Source: a virus. Taken from it: DNA of 42,234 nucleotides. The stretch lies in the IMG/VR virus record IMGVR_UViG_3300036770_002276, positions 1 to 42,234 of that record; one strand, 5' to 3'. The notes beneath the pieces were generated by a model, which worked only from the letters and a program-made list of their open reading frames with translations, did no database searches and was not told where the DNA came from. The translations under genes and the position numbers were made by a program. Positions 7,204 through 14,508 of this stretch are shown here, piece after piece; position 1 is the first letter of the stretch; every line of letters begins with the position of its first letter.

Positions 7204-7698
7204 CTACTTCATTGAAACATTAAACCCTCGGCCTTTAAGTTCATCGAAAAGGTCTTCTAAGGTTATGACATCGGCCTCCACAATCAATGTGTTAGCGTCT
7301 TGTTCTTCAGGTTCATCGTTGGGCATTTCGGCATCAAATCCCGGTATATCCAACCCCCAACGTGTAAGCTCCTCAGCATCCCATTCGTTGGCCAACTGCT
7401 CCCAATTCCAATCCCCAAACCCTACATTATCCTTTATCACAAATTCATCTTTTTGTGCATCGGTCAATCCTTCGGCAACCACAATCGGCACTTCTTTCCA
7501 CTTCAATTCTTGCATTGCCTTTAGACGCATGTTGCCGCCCAGAACGGTCATGGTTTCATCGACCACTAAAGGACGAATAGTAGCCATCTCAGGAAACTCC
7601 ACAAGCGAAGCCACCAACTTTTTGAATTTTTCATCCCGTATAAATCTTGGGTTGCGGCTGTTTCCCTTCACCGAACCGATTGGTACAAGTTTAACCAT
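7204..7698 (-). CDS. ParB-like (ParB/Sulfiredoxin fold) domain protein
   Basis: 164 residues. The N-terminal 110 residues are a ParB/Srx-type domain: NSRNPRFIRDEKF, then RPLVVDE, GGNMRLKAMQEL and KDNVGFGDWNWEQL. The GGNMR box corresponds to the nucleotide-binding GxxRR-type motif of ParB relatives. The acidic C-terminus (DEPEEQD) is probably flexible. In many phages this domain is fused or adjacent to a DNA methyltransferase; no such enzyme is seen here. It sits directly before the terminase genes, overlapping the VRR-NUC gene by 8 bases. Its role may be in packaging or DNA modification; uncertain. Confidence 0.85.
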   Translation of the reverse strand: MVKLVPIGSVKGNSRNPRFIRDEKFKKLVASLVEFPEMATIRPLVVDETMTVLGGNMRLKAMQELKWKEVPIVVAEGLTDAQKDEFVIKDNVGFGDWNWEQLANEWDAEELTRWGLDIPGFDAEMPNDEPEEQDANTLIVEADVITLEDLFDELKGRGFNVSMK

Positions 7699-8035
7699 TT
7701 TTGATGATTTCGTTAATTAAATTTGCGAAGCTGTCCAATGTACGTACAATGTAATAACGTCCCCCGTTCGACTTTAGCATCTTTTCAAATTCTTTTTGCT
7801 CATCACTTTGGCGGCCATTACCCATTTTCAGTTCGATGCCGTGTAACGTGCCCTTGTAGAAAAACAATAGGTCGGACACCCCAGCGACTACACCCATGCC
7901 TTTCAGCACGGCCCCGTTTGATGCGTTGATTGCCCTGCCGTTCGTGTGCCATAGGTTGCGATATAGGTCAGGATAATACTGCCTGAAAAAGCGCACACAG
8001 GCCAATTGCAAAAGATGTTCACCGACTTTGGGCAT
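7691..8035 (-). CDS. VRR-NUC domain nuclease
   Basis: 114 residues, a stand-alone VRR-NUC domain of the PD-(D/E)xK superfamily. Visible are GAVLKGMGVVAGVSD (catalytic D55), GIELK (E68 and K70) and the following GRQSDEQ helix. Phage members cut branched DNA, for example Holliday junctions, so this may resolve recombination and replication intermediates before packaging. It lies just upstream of the ParB/terminase genes, as is common. The start is the ATG at 8035, right after a possible -7 box at 8040-8047. Confidence 0.93.
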   Translation of the reverse strand: MPKVGEHLLQLACVRFFRQYYPDLYRNLWHTNGRAINASNGAVLKGMGVVAGVSDLLFFYKGTLHGIELKMGNGRQSDEQKEFEKMLKSNGGRYYIVRTLDSFANLINEIIKNG

Positions 8036-8039
8036 ATGG

Positions 8040-8070
8040 CAAATTTAGGCCATAAGTTTCATGTGTGCAA
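8040..8070 (-). promoter_or_regulatory. Possible promoter ahead of the VRR-NUC gene
   Basis: On the minus strand TTG, 20 bases, then TAAATTTG, a perfect -7 box but only a partial -33 box with longer spacing than in the better promoters. It lies in the 3' end of the preceding gene, and the -7 box ends 5 bases before the ATG at 8035, so any transcript would be nearly leaderless. Confidence 0.35.
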
Positions 8071-8260
8071 GTGTAACCATATGCAAGCGTTCAAAGTACG
8101 GCAGAAATGCCCTTTTGCCAGCGTTGTATTTCAAAATTGCGATATGCGATTTGGTAAACATGCCAAGGTCGTTAATGTGCTCACAGCCGATTTGGATTTT
8201 CGGTTGCGGCTTAGTCAAATCAATACCTTGCCAGTATGATTCGATTTCGGTGATGTTCAT
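8045..8260 (-). CDS. Small hypothetical protein
   Basis: 71 residues starting MNITEIESYWQG. I chose the ATG at 8260 because it overlaps the stop of the helicase-loader gene as ATGA; an upstream in-frame ATG at 8284 would overlap more. No family recognised. The C-terminal half is helical with many His and Met residues. It sits in the replication run between the DnaC-like loader and the VRR-NUC nuclease. Confidence 0.55.
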   Translation of the reverse strand: MNITEIESYWQGIDLTKPQPKIQIGCEHINDLGMFTKSHIAILKYNAGKRAFLPYFERLHMVTLAHMKLMA

Positions 8261-9033
8261 TGCGGCGGTGTGTATTTGCCCCAAAAAGCGTTGCGCATTT
8301 CATCGGCTTTGCTTGGCGGCGCTTCAACTACCCGATTGGCAATAATGCCCAACTTTTCGTAAATCTCAGCACGAAGATGGTCGGGGCATGGCACACCTTG
8401 TTCTTCGGGTTCGGCTGGCAAAACAACCTTTGGCCATTCAGCAAGCGGCATCACTTCGACCTCCCCCCGAAGGTCATCACCCGGCATGATAATCGTTTCC
8501 CATTTTTTAAAGCGTGACATTAGCCGTGCATCAGGTTGCCCATCAGTCCCGAATCTTGCCAAAATTTGGGACAACGTGTTGTTTGAAATAATGCCAGTAA
8601 TAAACTTGCTATCCATTCGGCTTTCGATAATGTCGTATAGGATCGTGTTCTGCCGACCAAACGCACCGACCGCTTCATCTGCACCGACATCATCTAAAAT
8701 CAAATGCCCGTACTTGGTTTTGTGGATGAACGCCAAGATGAATTCATCAGGGTTTTTCATCGCCGCATACTCACGAAATAAATGCCGCATGTTGTAGAAG
8801 GTAAACTGCTTTTCGGGTTGTGCCGCTAAGAATAAACGTGTGTAGATTGTTTTGCCTGTGCCCGTATCACCCGTCAAGAAAAACGATTTGTTGGTGTCAA
8901 ATGCGGTGCAAAGCTTTCGCACGGCGGCGGCCCGTTCTTTTGTTAAAACCATTTTGTTTGGTTGAAATACGATGTTTGCCAGTTCAATTGCCCGGCGGTC
9001 AAGGGTTGTTTCGGTTAGTGTGTAGGTTTTCAT
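8257..9033 (-). CDS. DnaC-like AAA+ helicase loader
   Basis: 258 residues. It has Walker A GDTGTGKT (55-62), Walker B LILDDVG (111-117) and a sensor-like IISNNT strand (about 148). The overall layout is that of DnaC/IstB-type ATPases, with an extended, Pro/Glu-rich C-terminus. These proteins load the replicative helicase onto single-stranded DNA; no phage helicase is visible in the window, so it probably recruits the host DnaB. It is preceded by the RadC gene and followed by a coupled small gene. Confidence 0.88.
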   Translation of the reverse strand: MKTYTLTETTLDRRAIELANIVFQPNKMVLTKERAAAVRKLCTAFDTNKSFFLTGDTGTGKTIYTRLFLAAQPEKQFTFYNMRHLFREYAAMKNPDEFILAFIHKTKYGHLILDDVGADEAVGAFGRQNTILYDIIESRMDSKFITGIISNNTLSQILARFGTDGQPDARLMSRFKKWETIIMPGDDLRGEVEVMPLAEWPKVVLPAEPEEQGVPCPDHLRAEIYEKLGIIANRVVEAPPSKADEMRNAFWGKYTPPQ

Positions 9034-9035
9034 GT

Positions 9036-9482
9036 TTACAATTTACTGTTATCAGCAAAAGAAAAATAGGTTTCTTCAGTCAAAATTACATGGTCTAAAA
9101 GGGTGCAATCAAATAACTGTGCTGCTTTTTGTATGTTTTTTGTTATTGTATAGTCTGCCTGTGAAGGATTTGTGTTGCCGCTTGGGTGATTATGTGCAAG
9201 AATAATCCCGTGAGCAAGCGTATCGGCAATGTATTTGGCTATTATTTTAATATCAACTACTGTGCCTGCTGTACCGCCTTGACTTATTTTTGCATATCCT
9301 GTCGTAATATTGCCACGATTCAGCAATAAAATAAAAAACGATTCGTAAATGCCAATATCATCATGATAAAATTGCCTAATAAATTGCTCTGCATCTTTGC
9401 TTGATGTTATTTTGGCTTTTGGGAAATCGCTTTTGTTCTTCGTAATCGAAAATTGTGGTGTTGTTGTTTTGTAGGTTTTCAT
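9036..9482 (-). CDS. RadC-like JAB/JAMM domain protein
   Basis: 148 residues, only the JAB domain of RadC without the helix-hairpin-helix part. The full metal-site signature is present: Glu47 in YESFFILLLN, HNHPSG (97-102) and Asp110 in SQADYTITK. RadC-family proteins are frequent in mobile elements and phages; their activity is poorly defined, with proposed roles in DNA repair and anti-restriction. The gene stops two bases before the DnaC-like gene, and both proteins begin MKTY, probably by chance. Confidence 0.92.
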   Translation of the reverse strand: MKTYKTTTPQFSITKNKSDFPKAKITSSKDAEQFIRQFYHDDIGIYESFFILLLNRGNITTGYAKISQGGTAGTVVDIKIIAKYIADTLAHGIILAHNHPSGNTNPSQADYTITKNIQKAAQLFDCTLLDHVILTEETYFSFADNSKL

Positions 9483-9502
9483 TCTGCTAAGGTATAAAAA
9501 AA

Positions 9503-10303
9503 TTAAAACGGCATATCAGGTGAAGGGTTGGCCAAGGCTTCTAAACGCTTGGTGCTTCGTTCTGCTGCTGCTATCGTTGCTGGGTCTAACCAAGGCTTAC
9601 CTGCCGGCAAACTTGTTGATGTGCCTTTGGCTTGCTTTTCTTTTCTGCCATATAGCTGCGCCCAGTTCTTTTCTGCTGCCGACATTATTGCGGTGTACAT
9701 TTCGGCAACCGTATGCCCTTCAATTTCTTTTTTTGAAATCAGCATACTTTGCTTGGTAATGACTTTTTTTCTTTTAAGCCACATCATCGTTACTTCACGA
9801 AGGTTTTCATCGGTTTTAAAATCACCTAACAAATCATTGCAAAAATCTTCACGGGTGTATGTGCTTACATTCTTATTACCTTCTTTAATTATTTCTTTAT
9901 TACCTTCTTTATTATATATGCCCTGTGATGTGCCCTGTGATGTGCCTTCTGTTATGCCCTTTGATGTGCCCTTTGTTTGCCCTTTTGTCGTTTCTAAACC
10001 TTGGTAAACCGCCCAATTTACAAGGGTTACAAGCGAAAATTTACCGTGCCCTTTCCAAACGATTTCGCCACTATCTTCAAGAATTTCAATTGCCCTTCTA
10101 ACTTGCTTCTTTGTAAGGCCTGATTGGTCGGCAAATCTTTCATAACTGGTAACGAATTGTCCAGCCTGAACGGTTAGTTTGCCGAACTTTGATTGCATGA
10201 AATTTGCCGAAAGCAGGCAATGAATAAAGGCAGATTTTACTGGCAAATCATGATACCATGCCCAATCTTTTATCTTACGATGAAGTTGAATGTAGCCGCA
10301 CAT
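9503..10303 (-). CDS. DnaD/replication-initiation-like winged-helix protein
   Basis: 266 residues. The N-terminal region (about 1-90) starts with IQLHRKIKDWAWYHD and contains a winged-helix pattern, SGLTKKQVRRAIEILEDSGEIVWKG, typical of phage primosome proteins. A low-complexity Gly/Thr/Lys linker (about 90-120) is encoded by imperfect 12-base repeats near 9920-9985. A helical C-terminal part with a basic tail follows. I chose the ATG at 10303 because residues before it do not resemble the family. It sits upstream of the helicase loader, so origin binding or remodelling is likely. Confidence 0.75.
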   Translation of the reverse strand: MCGYIQLHRKIKDWAWYHDLPVKSAFIHCLLSANFMQSKFGKLTVQAGQFVTSYERFADQSGLTKKQVRRAIEILEDSGEIVWKGHGKFSLVTLVNWAVYQGLETTKGQTKGTSKGITEGTSQGTSQGIYNKEGNKEIIKEGNKNVSTYTREDFCNDLLGDFKTDENLREVTMMWLKRKKVITKQSMLISKKEIEGHTVAEMYTAIMSAAEKNWAQLYGRKEKQAKGTSTSLPAGKPWLDPATIAAAERSTKRLEALANPSPDMPF

Positions 10304-10313
10304 AGCGTTAAAA

Positions 10314-10418
10314 TTAGTAATGCCATGCCCCGAAGTCGCAAAATCCGGTAGCAATTGGGAACCATCCCTCGGATATCGCAGCCAACGGCAGCATGGCAAT
10401 TTTTGTTAATCTATTCAT
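10314..10418 (-). CDS. Possible 34-residue micro-gene
   Basis: A short open frame beginning MNRLTKIAMLPL with a mildly hydrophobic N-terminal half and ending ATGFCDFGAWHY. It fills the 160-base gap between a 177-residue hypothetical gene and the DnaD-like gene. Nothing but its fit in the gap supports it; the gap could equally be a leader. Confidence 0.2.
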   Translation of the reverse strand: MNRLTKIAMLPLAAISEGWFPIATGFCDFGAWHY

Positions 10419-10464
10419 TTGGCAATCGGCTTGCTACGGCCTCATCAAATATACAAAGAATCCG

Positions 10465-10998
10465 TCAAATATCGCACCATTCTGCACCTACTTTAATGGC
10501 CGAAACCATTCTCAGCATGTACTCAAATGCATCGTGAAACGGCATCGCATTGGCATTGTCTACTACTTCTTTGGTCATGCCTTCAATTGCCAACCAGCGG
10601 TCATCTTCTTGGTAGCCGATGCTCCATTTTTTGCTGCTGTAAATTAGCATAAAGTCGCTGTCGCTTATAAACGAATACCAAGCCACATCTTGCTGCGGTT
10701 CGCCGCCGAATTTTGACAATTCAAGGCTGTATCCATCGTCCGAAGGTGTGCAAAGTGGCCACATATCTTCGCCGATTACGGTTGTGCCGTGCCGAATCCC
10801 TTGTTCGTGCCGTTCGATGTCAGCACCGTATGGGTAGCTTTTAATGGCGTAGTCGAAGGCTACAATGGCAACGTGGTCTGGATAGTTTGAAACAAAGTCC
10901 ACAAGGCCTTTGCCGTTCATTTGCATGGCCATCATAACTTGCATCTTTTCTTGGTTGTAGGCGATGCCGATTTCGATTAGTGATTTTGGTGTGTTCAT
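10465..10998 (-). CDS. Hypothetical protein of the early region
   Basis: 177 residues, acidic. Begins MNTPKSLIEIGIAYNQEKMQVM; the middle has a VAIVAFDYAIKSYPYGADIERHEQ segment, and several aromatic strands follow (VAWYSFISDSDFMLIYSS). No family recognised. It follows a 76-residue gene by 18 bases and shares with it an A-rich leader without a Shine-Dalgarno box. Position between the SSB and the replication protein suggests an early host-interaction or replication accessory role. Confidence 0.7.
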   Translation of the reverse strand: MNTPKSLIEIGIAYNQEKMQVMMAMQMNGKGLVDFVSNYPDHVAIVAFDYAIKSYPYGADIERHEQGIRHGTTVIGEDMWPLCTPSDDGYSLELSKFGGEPQQDVAWYSFISDSDFMLIYSSKKWSIGYQEDDRWLAIEGMTKEVVDNANAMPFHDAFEYMLRMVSAIKVGAEWCDI

Positions 10999-11016
10999 GG
11001 TGTTGTGTATTAAAGG

Positions 11017-11247
11017 TTAAAGGTTAGTAGGTTTTGCCCAGTCAATCCGGTAACTTGAATTGTTGTGCTTTTCGATTTCAAAGCCGTTGGTTCGCAGCTT
11101 TTCAATGTCATCCTCAGCAATCGGGTTGAAAACCCAGCAGTACATTTCGCCCTGCTTTGCTTTGTCAAGGCACATGGCTTCGATTTCGGCCATTGTGATT
11201 CTTGGCTTTGATGTTGCCAAGTTGTAAAGGTGATTTGCGTAAATCAT
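11017..11247 (-). CDS. Small hypothetical protein of the early region
   Basis: 76 residues: an N-terminal helical stretch with MAEIEAMCLDKAKQGE, then a strand (YCWVFNP) and a compact C-terminal half with DDIEKLRTNGFEIEKH. It resembles a small two-layer fold but I cannot assign a family. It lies between the AT-rich 237-residue gene and the 177-residue gene, with an A/C-rich leader ending CACCATG like its neighbours. Confidence 0.6.
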   Translation of the reverse strand: MIYANHLYNLATSKPRITMAEIEAMCLDKAKQGEMYCWVFNPIAEDDIEKLRTNGFEIEKHNNSSYRIDWAKPTNL

Positions 11248-11266
11248 GGTGTTTGTTGTTAAGGGG

Positions 11267-11980
11267 TTATGCTATTTTTATTTGTTGTTCGATTTGGCCT
11301 CCATAATTAAAAGTATTTAAAACCTCTAAAACTTTCACTTCAATCTTTTTGCCCTTTGTTTTTTGCGCTATACCATTCACAATAGGCATCAGATATGGGT
11401 ACATGCCACCTACTGGTTTAGCTCCTTTACAAAGAACCTTTAATGTCGTATCGCCTAAAATTGCTTCTGTCCAACACTCAGTATAATTACCATTAGCATT
11501 AAATCCGTTTCTGTAAAATTCTAACTCAACAATATCACCTACCTTTACGGTTTTTGCCTGGGCAATTTCTAATTGATTTTGCTTTTCAATTTGTTCGAAA
11601 TGTGCAATATATTTTGGGTGATTAGTGATATATGGCATATCGTAATTTTTTGCACTCCAAAGGCAATATTTGAAGTCAAATTCCATAACTTCATCAATAA
11701 ACATTCCAGCATATTTGCCTCCCCAAAAGTAATTGTTAGGCAAATCAAGTTTTTCGTTTCTTGTAAATGATTTTGTGCCACGAAGTTCGCTATCAATTTC
11801 AACATTTGGATATAGTGATTTCACCTTATCCAAATTGGTTGAAATGTTCTTGCAGTAATAGTATTTATGGTCAACACCAGTTTGGTGATGATTACCATAG
11901 CTATCTGTTCTGTATTGAGGAACAGCCTCGTAATTCCAAAGCGTATAAAATTGTGTTGCAAATCCAATAATCTGTTTCAT
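11267..11980 (-). CDS. AT-rich accessory protein, function unknown
   Basis: 237 residues, rich in Tyr, Asn and Lys. The C-terminal half (from about 145) has the look of a small beta-barrel (KTVKVGDIVELEFYRNG, then several strands), perhaps OB- or SH3-like; the N-terminal half has many aromatic residues. No family recognised. The gene is visibly AT-richer than the SSB upstream and has its own promoter (12004-12032), a tandem repeat and a terminator for the preceding transcript just upstream, the same arrangement as at other accessory genes here. It looks like a separately acquired cassette. Confidence 0.65.
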   Translation of the reverse strand: MKQIIGFATQFYTLWNYEAVPQYRTDSYGNHHQTGVDHKYYYCKNISTNLDKVKSLYPNVEIDSELRGTKSFTRNEKLDLPNNYFWGGKYAGMFIDEVMEFDFKYCLWSAKNYDMPYITNHPKYIAHFEQIEKQNQLEIAQAKTVKVGDIVELEFYRNGFNANGNYTECWTEAILGDTTLKVLCKGAKPVGGMYPYLMPIVNGIAQKTKGKKIEVKVLEVLNTFNYGGQIEQQIKIA

Positions 11981-12003
11981 GGTGTAAATGTTTTAGTGTA
12001 CAG

Positions 12004-12032
12004 CAAACCTAAAAAGAATATCAATACGAAAA
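12004..12032 (-). promoter_or_regulatory. Cassette promoter ahead of the 237-residue gene
   Basis: On the minus strand the box TAGGTTTGC is a perfect -7 element, preceded by TTTTCG about 15-17 bases upstream as a weaker -33 element. The spacer carries GTATTGATATT, which recurs almost exactly ahead of the gene at 26411-26743 and in modified form at 15542-15570. Confidence 0.55.
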
Positions 12033-12038
12033 TCGGCA

Positions 12039-12057
12039 TTAACACTTTTTAACACTT
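12039..12057. repeat. Tandem TTAACACTTT repeat (possible operator)
   Basis: The 19-base element TTAACACTTTTTAACACTT, two copies of TTAACACTT set 10 bases apart, lies between a terminator and a cassette promoter. The same element occurs exactly at 26837-26855, inverted at 15578-15596, and degenerate at 20301-20318. Spacing of one helical turn suggests a protein-binding site; this is inference. Confidence 0.5.
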
Positions 12058-12063
12058 GGCCGT

Positions 12064-12096
12064 AAAAAGAAAAAGCCCCAACCTTTCGGCCAGGGC
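12064..12096 (-). terminator. Rho-independent terminator after ssb
   Basis: Minus-strand hairpin with stem GCCCTGGCC / GGTTGGGGC (9 pairs including G-T wobbles) closed by a GAAA tetraloop, followed by a T-rich tract. It lies 24 bases past the SSB stop and ends that transcript before the next promoter. Confidence 0.8.
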
Positions 12097-12119
12097 AATT
12101 TCACACCTAACACACTATC

Positions 12120-12485
12120 TTAGAATGGCAGGTTCTCGCCATCGGTTTGCAGTTCAGGTAAACGGCCGCCGCCTGTTTCGGTACGCAGACCGCCAAGCAG
12201 TTCGACTTGGTTGACTAAAACCTTGATGTCGTTGCCGATCTTGTCGTTGCCTTCTTTGTCCTTGTAAACGTCCAGCACAGGCCGACCGCTGATGTACACT
12301 TGCGTGCCCTTGCTTAGGTATTTTGCAACCCCGGCTGGCTTGCCGTCACGACCGAACAGCGTGCAGCGAAACCATTGGGTTTCTTCGCCTTTGCCAACGG
12401 CCACCGAAAAGGTGGTGATGTCTTTGTTTTTGCCGACCAGTTCAGCATCTTTGCCGATACGGCCAATCAATTGTAGTTGTAACAT
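12120..12485 (-). CDS. ssb: Single-stranded DNA-binding protein
   Basis: 121 residues, OB-fold of the bacterial SSB family. Recognisable parts are LIGRIGKDAEL, FSVAVGKGEETQWFRC, the YISGRPVLDVYKD strand pair and an acidic hydrophobic tail ending DGENLPF that matches the SSB protein-interaction tip. It is shorter than host SSB (about 150-180) because the linker is short. It coats single-stranded DNA during replication and recombination and is followed by a strong terminator. Confidence 0.95.
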   Translation of the reverse strand: MLQLQLIGRIGKDAELVGKNKDITTFSVAVGKGEETQWFRCTLFGRDGKPAGVAKYLSKGTQVYISGRPVLDVYKDKEGNDKIGNDIKVLVNQVELLGGLRTETGGGRLPELQTDGENLPF

Positions 12486-12488
12486 GGT

Positions 12489-12797
12489 TTATTTGGTTTT
12501 GATTAGTTTCTTACGTTGAATTGCTTTGCTTACGATATGCTGGCCGATTTCTTTGCCGTCCATCGACAGCCAAGACAGCAGGTGCTTAAGGTCAGCCGCC
12601 CGGTTGGCGCACGTGCCGATTATCAGTTCGCCCTTCTGCCCGTTTTGGGTAATGGCAATCGAAGCGGTTGCCGTTTCTTTGTCGGGATAAGAACGTACAA
12701 TAATAGGTACATCTAAATACGTTGGGCGAATCATTTGGGCCCAACTGCCGTCCTTGATTTGCTCAAAGCCAAGCTGTTCTAATTGCTCTTTTCTCAT
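12489..12797 (-). CDS. Small hypothetical protein before ssb
   Basis: 102 residues starting MRKEQLEQLGFEQIKDGSW. I preferred the ATG at 12797 over an upstream one at 12842, which would overlap the preceding gene. The pattern (helix, then strands with YLDVPIIVRSY, then TASIAITQNGQ) suggests a small alpha/beta fold; no family recognised. It ends three bases before ssb and is probably co-translated, so a replication or recombination helper role is possible. Confidence 0.6.
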   Translation of the reverse strand: MRKEQLEQLGFEQIKDGSWAQMIRPTYLDVPIIVRSYPDKETATASIAITQNGQKGELIIGTCANRAADLKHLLSWLSMDGKEIGQHIVSKAIQRKKLIKTK

Positions 12798-12817
12798 GGT
12801 TTTGTGTGTGTTAATGG

Positions 12818-13417
12818 TTAATAAATGTATTTGCCTACCCAAACGGTTTGGCCTTGTGAGTTTGTGGTTGTTTTTCGCTCAATCAAAATATCATCGAAAT
12901 CATATTCTTTTGATATAGTCTGAGGGTTAGGATATATCCTTTCCACTTCACACTCAAACCCAACAGGCATCTTAGGTTGTTGGAGGGATTGGATAAAATC
13001 TCTTTCTTCTTCATGATCAATGTGTCCATTTCTACCATTTTGTCTATATCCAAATACAACAGCTTTCATTATATCCTCCTCTGTGTACTTATACTTCTCT
13101 TTGGCTTTGTTGTAGCCTTCTATAAAAGCATATACTCTTAAGGGTTCATTATCGGGTGTGTTTATAACATAGGCTTGTACCAATTCCAGAACCTCATCCT
13201 CAAGCGGTGGCAAAAGTGGCACACCTTCAAGAACAGGTGAGTTGTTGAGCGGTAGGTGGGCTATGATTTTTGCGTCCGATTGGGTAAAATTATGATATCC
13301 TTTGCCTGCAATATTAACGCTATTAGAATCGGATTCATATATCCAATCTCCCTCTTTAATCTCCGAATCATCTACTACCAGCAGATAGTTTTCGGTTTTG
13401 ATAATGTTGTGTCTCAT
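12818..13417 (-). CDS. Hypothetical protein of Bacteroidota-phage type
   Basis: 199 residues, acidic. It contains SDAKIIAHLPLNNSPVLEGV followed by LPPLEDEVLELV, then a helical region with AFIEGYNKAKEKYKYTEEDIMKAV and a C-terminal strand region rich in Thr and Glu. I have seen similarly built proteins in Bacteroidota phages, always without assigned function. It follows the DnaA-like gene by 12 bases, inside the replication run. Confidence 0.65.
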   Translation of the reverse strand: MRHNIIKTENYLLVVDDSEIKEGDWIYESDSNSVNIAGKGYHNFTQSDAKIIAHLPLNNSPVLEGVPLLPPLEDEVLELVQAYVINTPDNEPLRVYAFIEGYNKAKEKYKYTEEDIMKAVVFGYRQNGRNGHIDHEEERDFIQSLQQPKMPVGFECEVERIYPNPQTISKEYDFDDILIERKTTTNSQGQTVWVGKYIY

Positions 13418-13429
13418 TGTTTGTGTGTG

Positions 13430-13900
13430 TTAGTTGTAATTAATTGACGTGAAGATAGGTGTATTTTTGTTCAAATCCAATTCTTGCATGACCATTTTTA
13501 TATGCTCGCAAAATTCGATGCAGCGCATGTAGTATTGCGGATCGGCCAAGATTGAATCCTGCACAAACTTGATGCTGTGCATGACCGTTGCATGCTCGCA
13601 ATTCAGCATCTTGCCAATGTCCTGAAGGCTCATAGACGTAGCGCATCGCATCGCAAACCTCATGGCATGCTTGAAATGTTTTACTTCACGAAACCTTCGC
13701 TTGCTGTATGCCGCTTCGTACGGCAACCCCCAGTAATCTGCAGCGGCTTTGATTACATATCGTTGGTGTTCGGTCTTTAAATGCATCTTAAAGAATTCAT
13801 CGTTTCGGCTGTTGATTATCCGGTCAATTTCGGTGCGGATCTTCAGCAGCCTATCGTTGTCCTGTTTCAAAAGATAGCGTTCAAATTGTCGTTCAGTCAT
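13430..13900 (-). CDS. DnaA domain IV-like DNA-binding protein
   Basis: 156 residues. There is no AAA+ domain; the core (about 68-115) matches the DnaA C-terminal helix-turn-helix: RRFREVKHFKHAMRFAMR, then MSLQDIGKMLNCEHATVMHSI, where the (H/E)HxTVxH box is the DnaA signature that reads the DnaA box. It probably binds an origin or acts as a regulator. It overlaps the exonuclease gene by ATGA. A second protein with the same kind of helix-turn-helix is encoded at 27527-27886. Confidence 0.82.
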   Translation of the reverse strand: MTERQFERYLLKQDNDRLLKIRTEIDRIINSRNDEFFKMHLKTEHQRYVIKAAADYWGLPYEAAYSKRRFREVKHFKHAMRFAMRCATSMSLQDIGKMLNCEHATVMHSIKFVQDSILADPQYYMRCIEFCEHIKMVMQELDLNKNTPIFTSINYN

Positions 13901-14508
13901 TGTAATTGCGGTAAAAGTTCAACTTCGATAATGTTGCGGCACATTTGTACCCGTTCGTAGATGGCATTTATGGTGGCTTCGTCATAGTAAATGTCAAATA
14001 CTTTCAACCGATATTTGGCTGGGATATTGGTCAAATCTAACTGGATGCCGCCAAGTTCTTCAGGGGTCGGCATTAGCACGTACACCAACTGGGCCCTTTT
14101 AAGCCCCAACAGGTGCATGTACCCCTGCAGTTGATACCAATATCCTTTCGGTGGGTTTCTTTCCCACATTGGGAATGTGAAAACATCCCAAGGGCATTTG
14201 ATGTCCACAACGGTGTTGCCGTGAATAACATCGGGCGTCCCAGTCAAAAACTCATTCTCAAAAAAGGTTTCGTTCTTCTCGGGCATAAACCAGTTCAGGT
14301 GCTGGCCAGCGAATTCAATGGCTTCATCTTCGACCATTCGGCCCTTCTCCATAGGCCTGCTGTCGATTTGCTTACGAACCCCGTAAATCTGCTCGACAAT
14401 CCAGTCCTGCAGATATGAATAGCACGTTGCTCCGGCGGTATCTTTCCCCCTGCCATTGGCCATAATTTGACCAATGGCAGAACATCTTATTTTGAAATCT
14501 TGCATCAC
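13897..14508 (-). CDS. YqaJ-type / lambda-exonuclease-like recombinase exonuclease
   Basis: 203 residues of the PD-(D/E)xK fold. Catalytic residues are seen in GTPDV (D93) and VVDIKCPW (D102, K104); an earlier EKGRMVEDEA helix supplies the usual Glu, and the WYQLQGYMHLLG segment matches the YqaJ family. It would resect double-stranded ends 5' to 3', giving single strands for the annealing protein encoded just upstream, with which it overlaps by ATGA. This is the classic two-gene recombination pair. Confidence 0.93.
   Translation of the reverse strand: MMQDFKIRCSAIGQIMANGRGKDTAGATCYSYLQDWIVEQIYGVRKQIDSRPMEKGRMVEDEAIEFAGQHLNWFMPEKNETFFENEFLTGTPDVIHGNTVVDIKCPWDVFTFPMWERNPPKGYWYQLQGYMHLLGLKRAQLVYVLMPTPEELGGIQLDLTNIPAKYRLKVFDIYYDEATINAIYERVQMCRNIIEVELLPQLQ

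Noticed and set aside
9920-9985. Short tandem repeats of about 12 bases
   Set aside because: They encode the flexible Gly/Thr/Lys linker of the DnaD-like protein, a common feature of such proteins, and need no further explanation.
9528-10007. Long plus-strand open frame (159 codons) opposite the DnaD-like gene
   Set aside because: It is the complement of a gene with recognisable domains and codes for a low-quality Ser/Leu-rich sequence; other long antisense frames (14527-15048, 20715-21320, 36067-36477) were rejected for the same reason.
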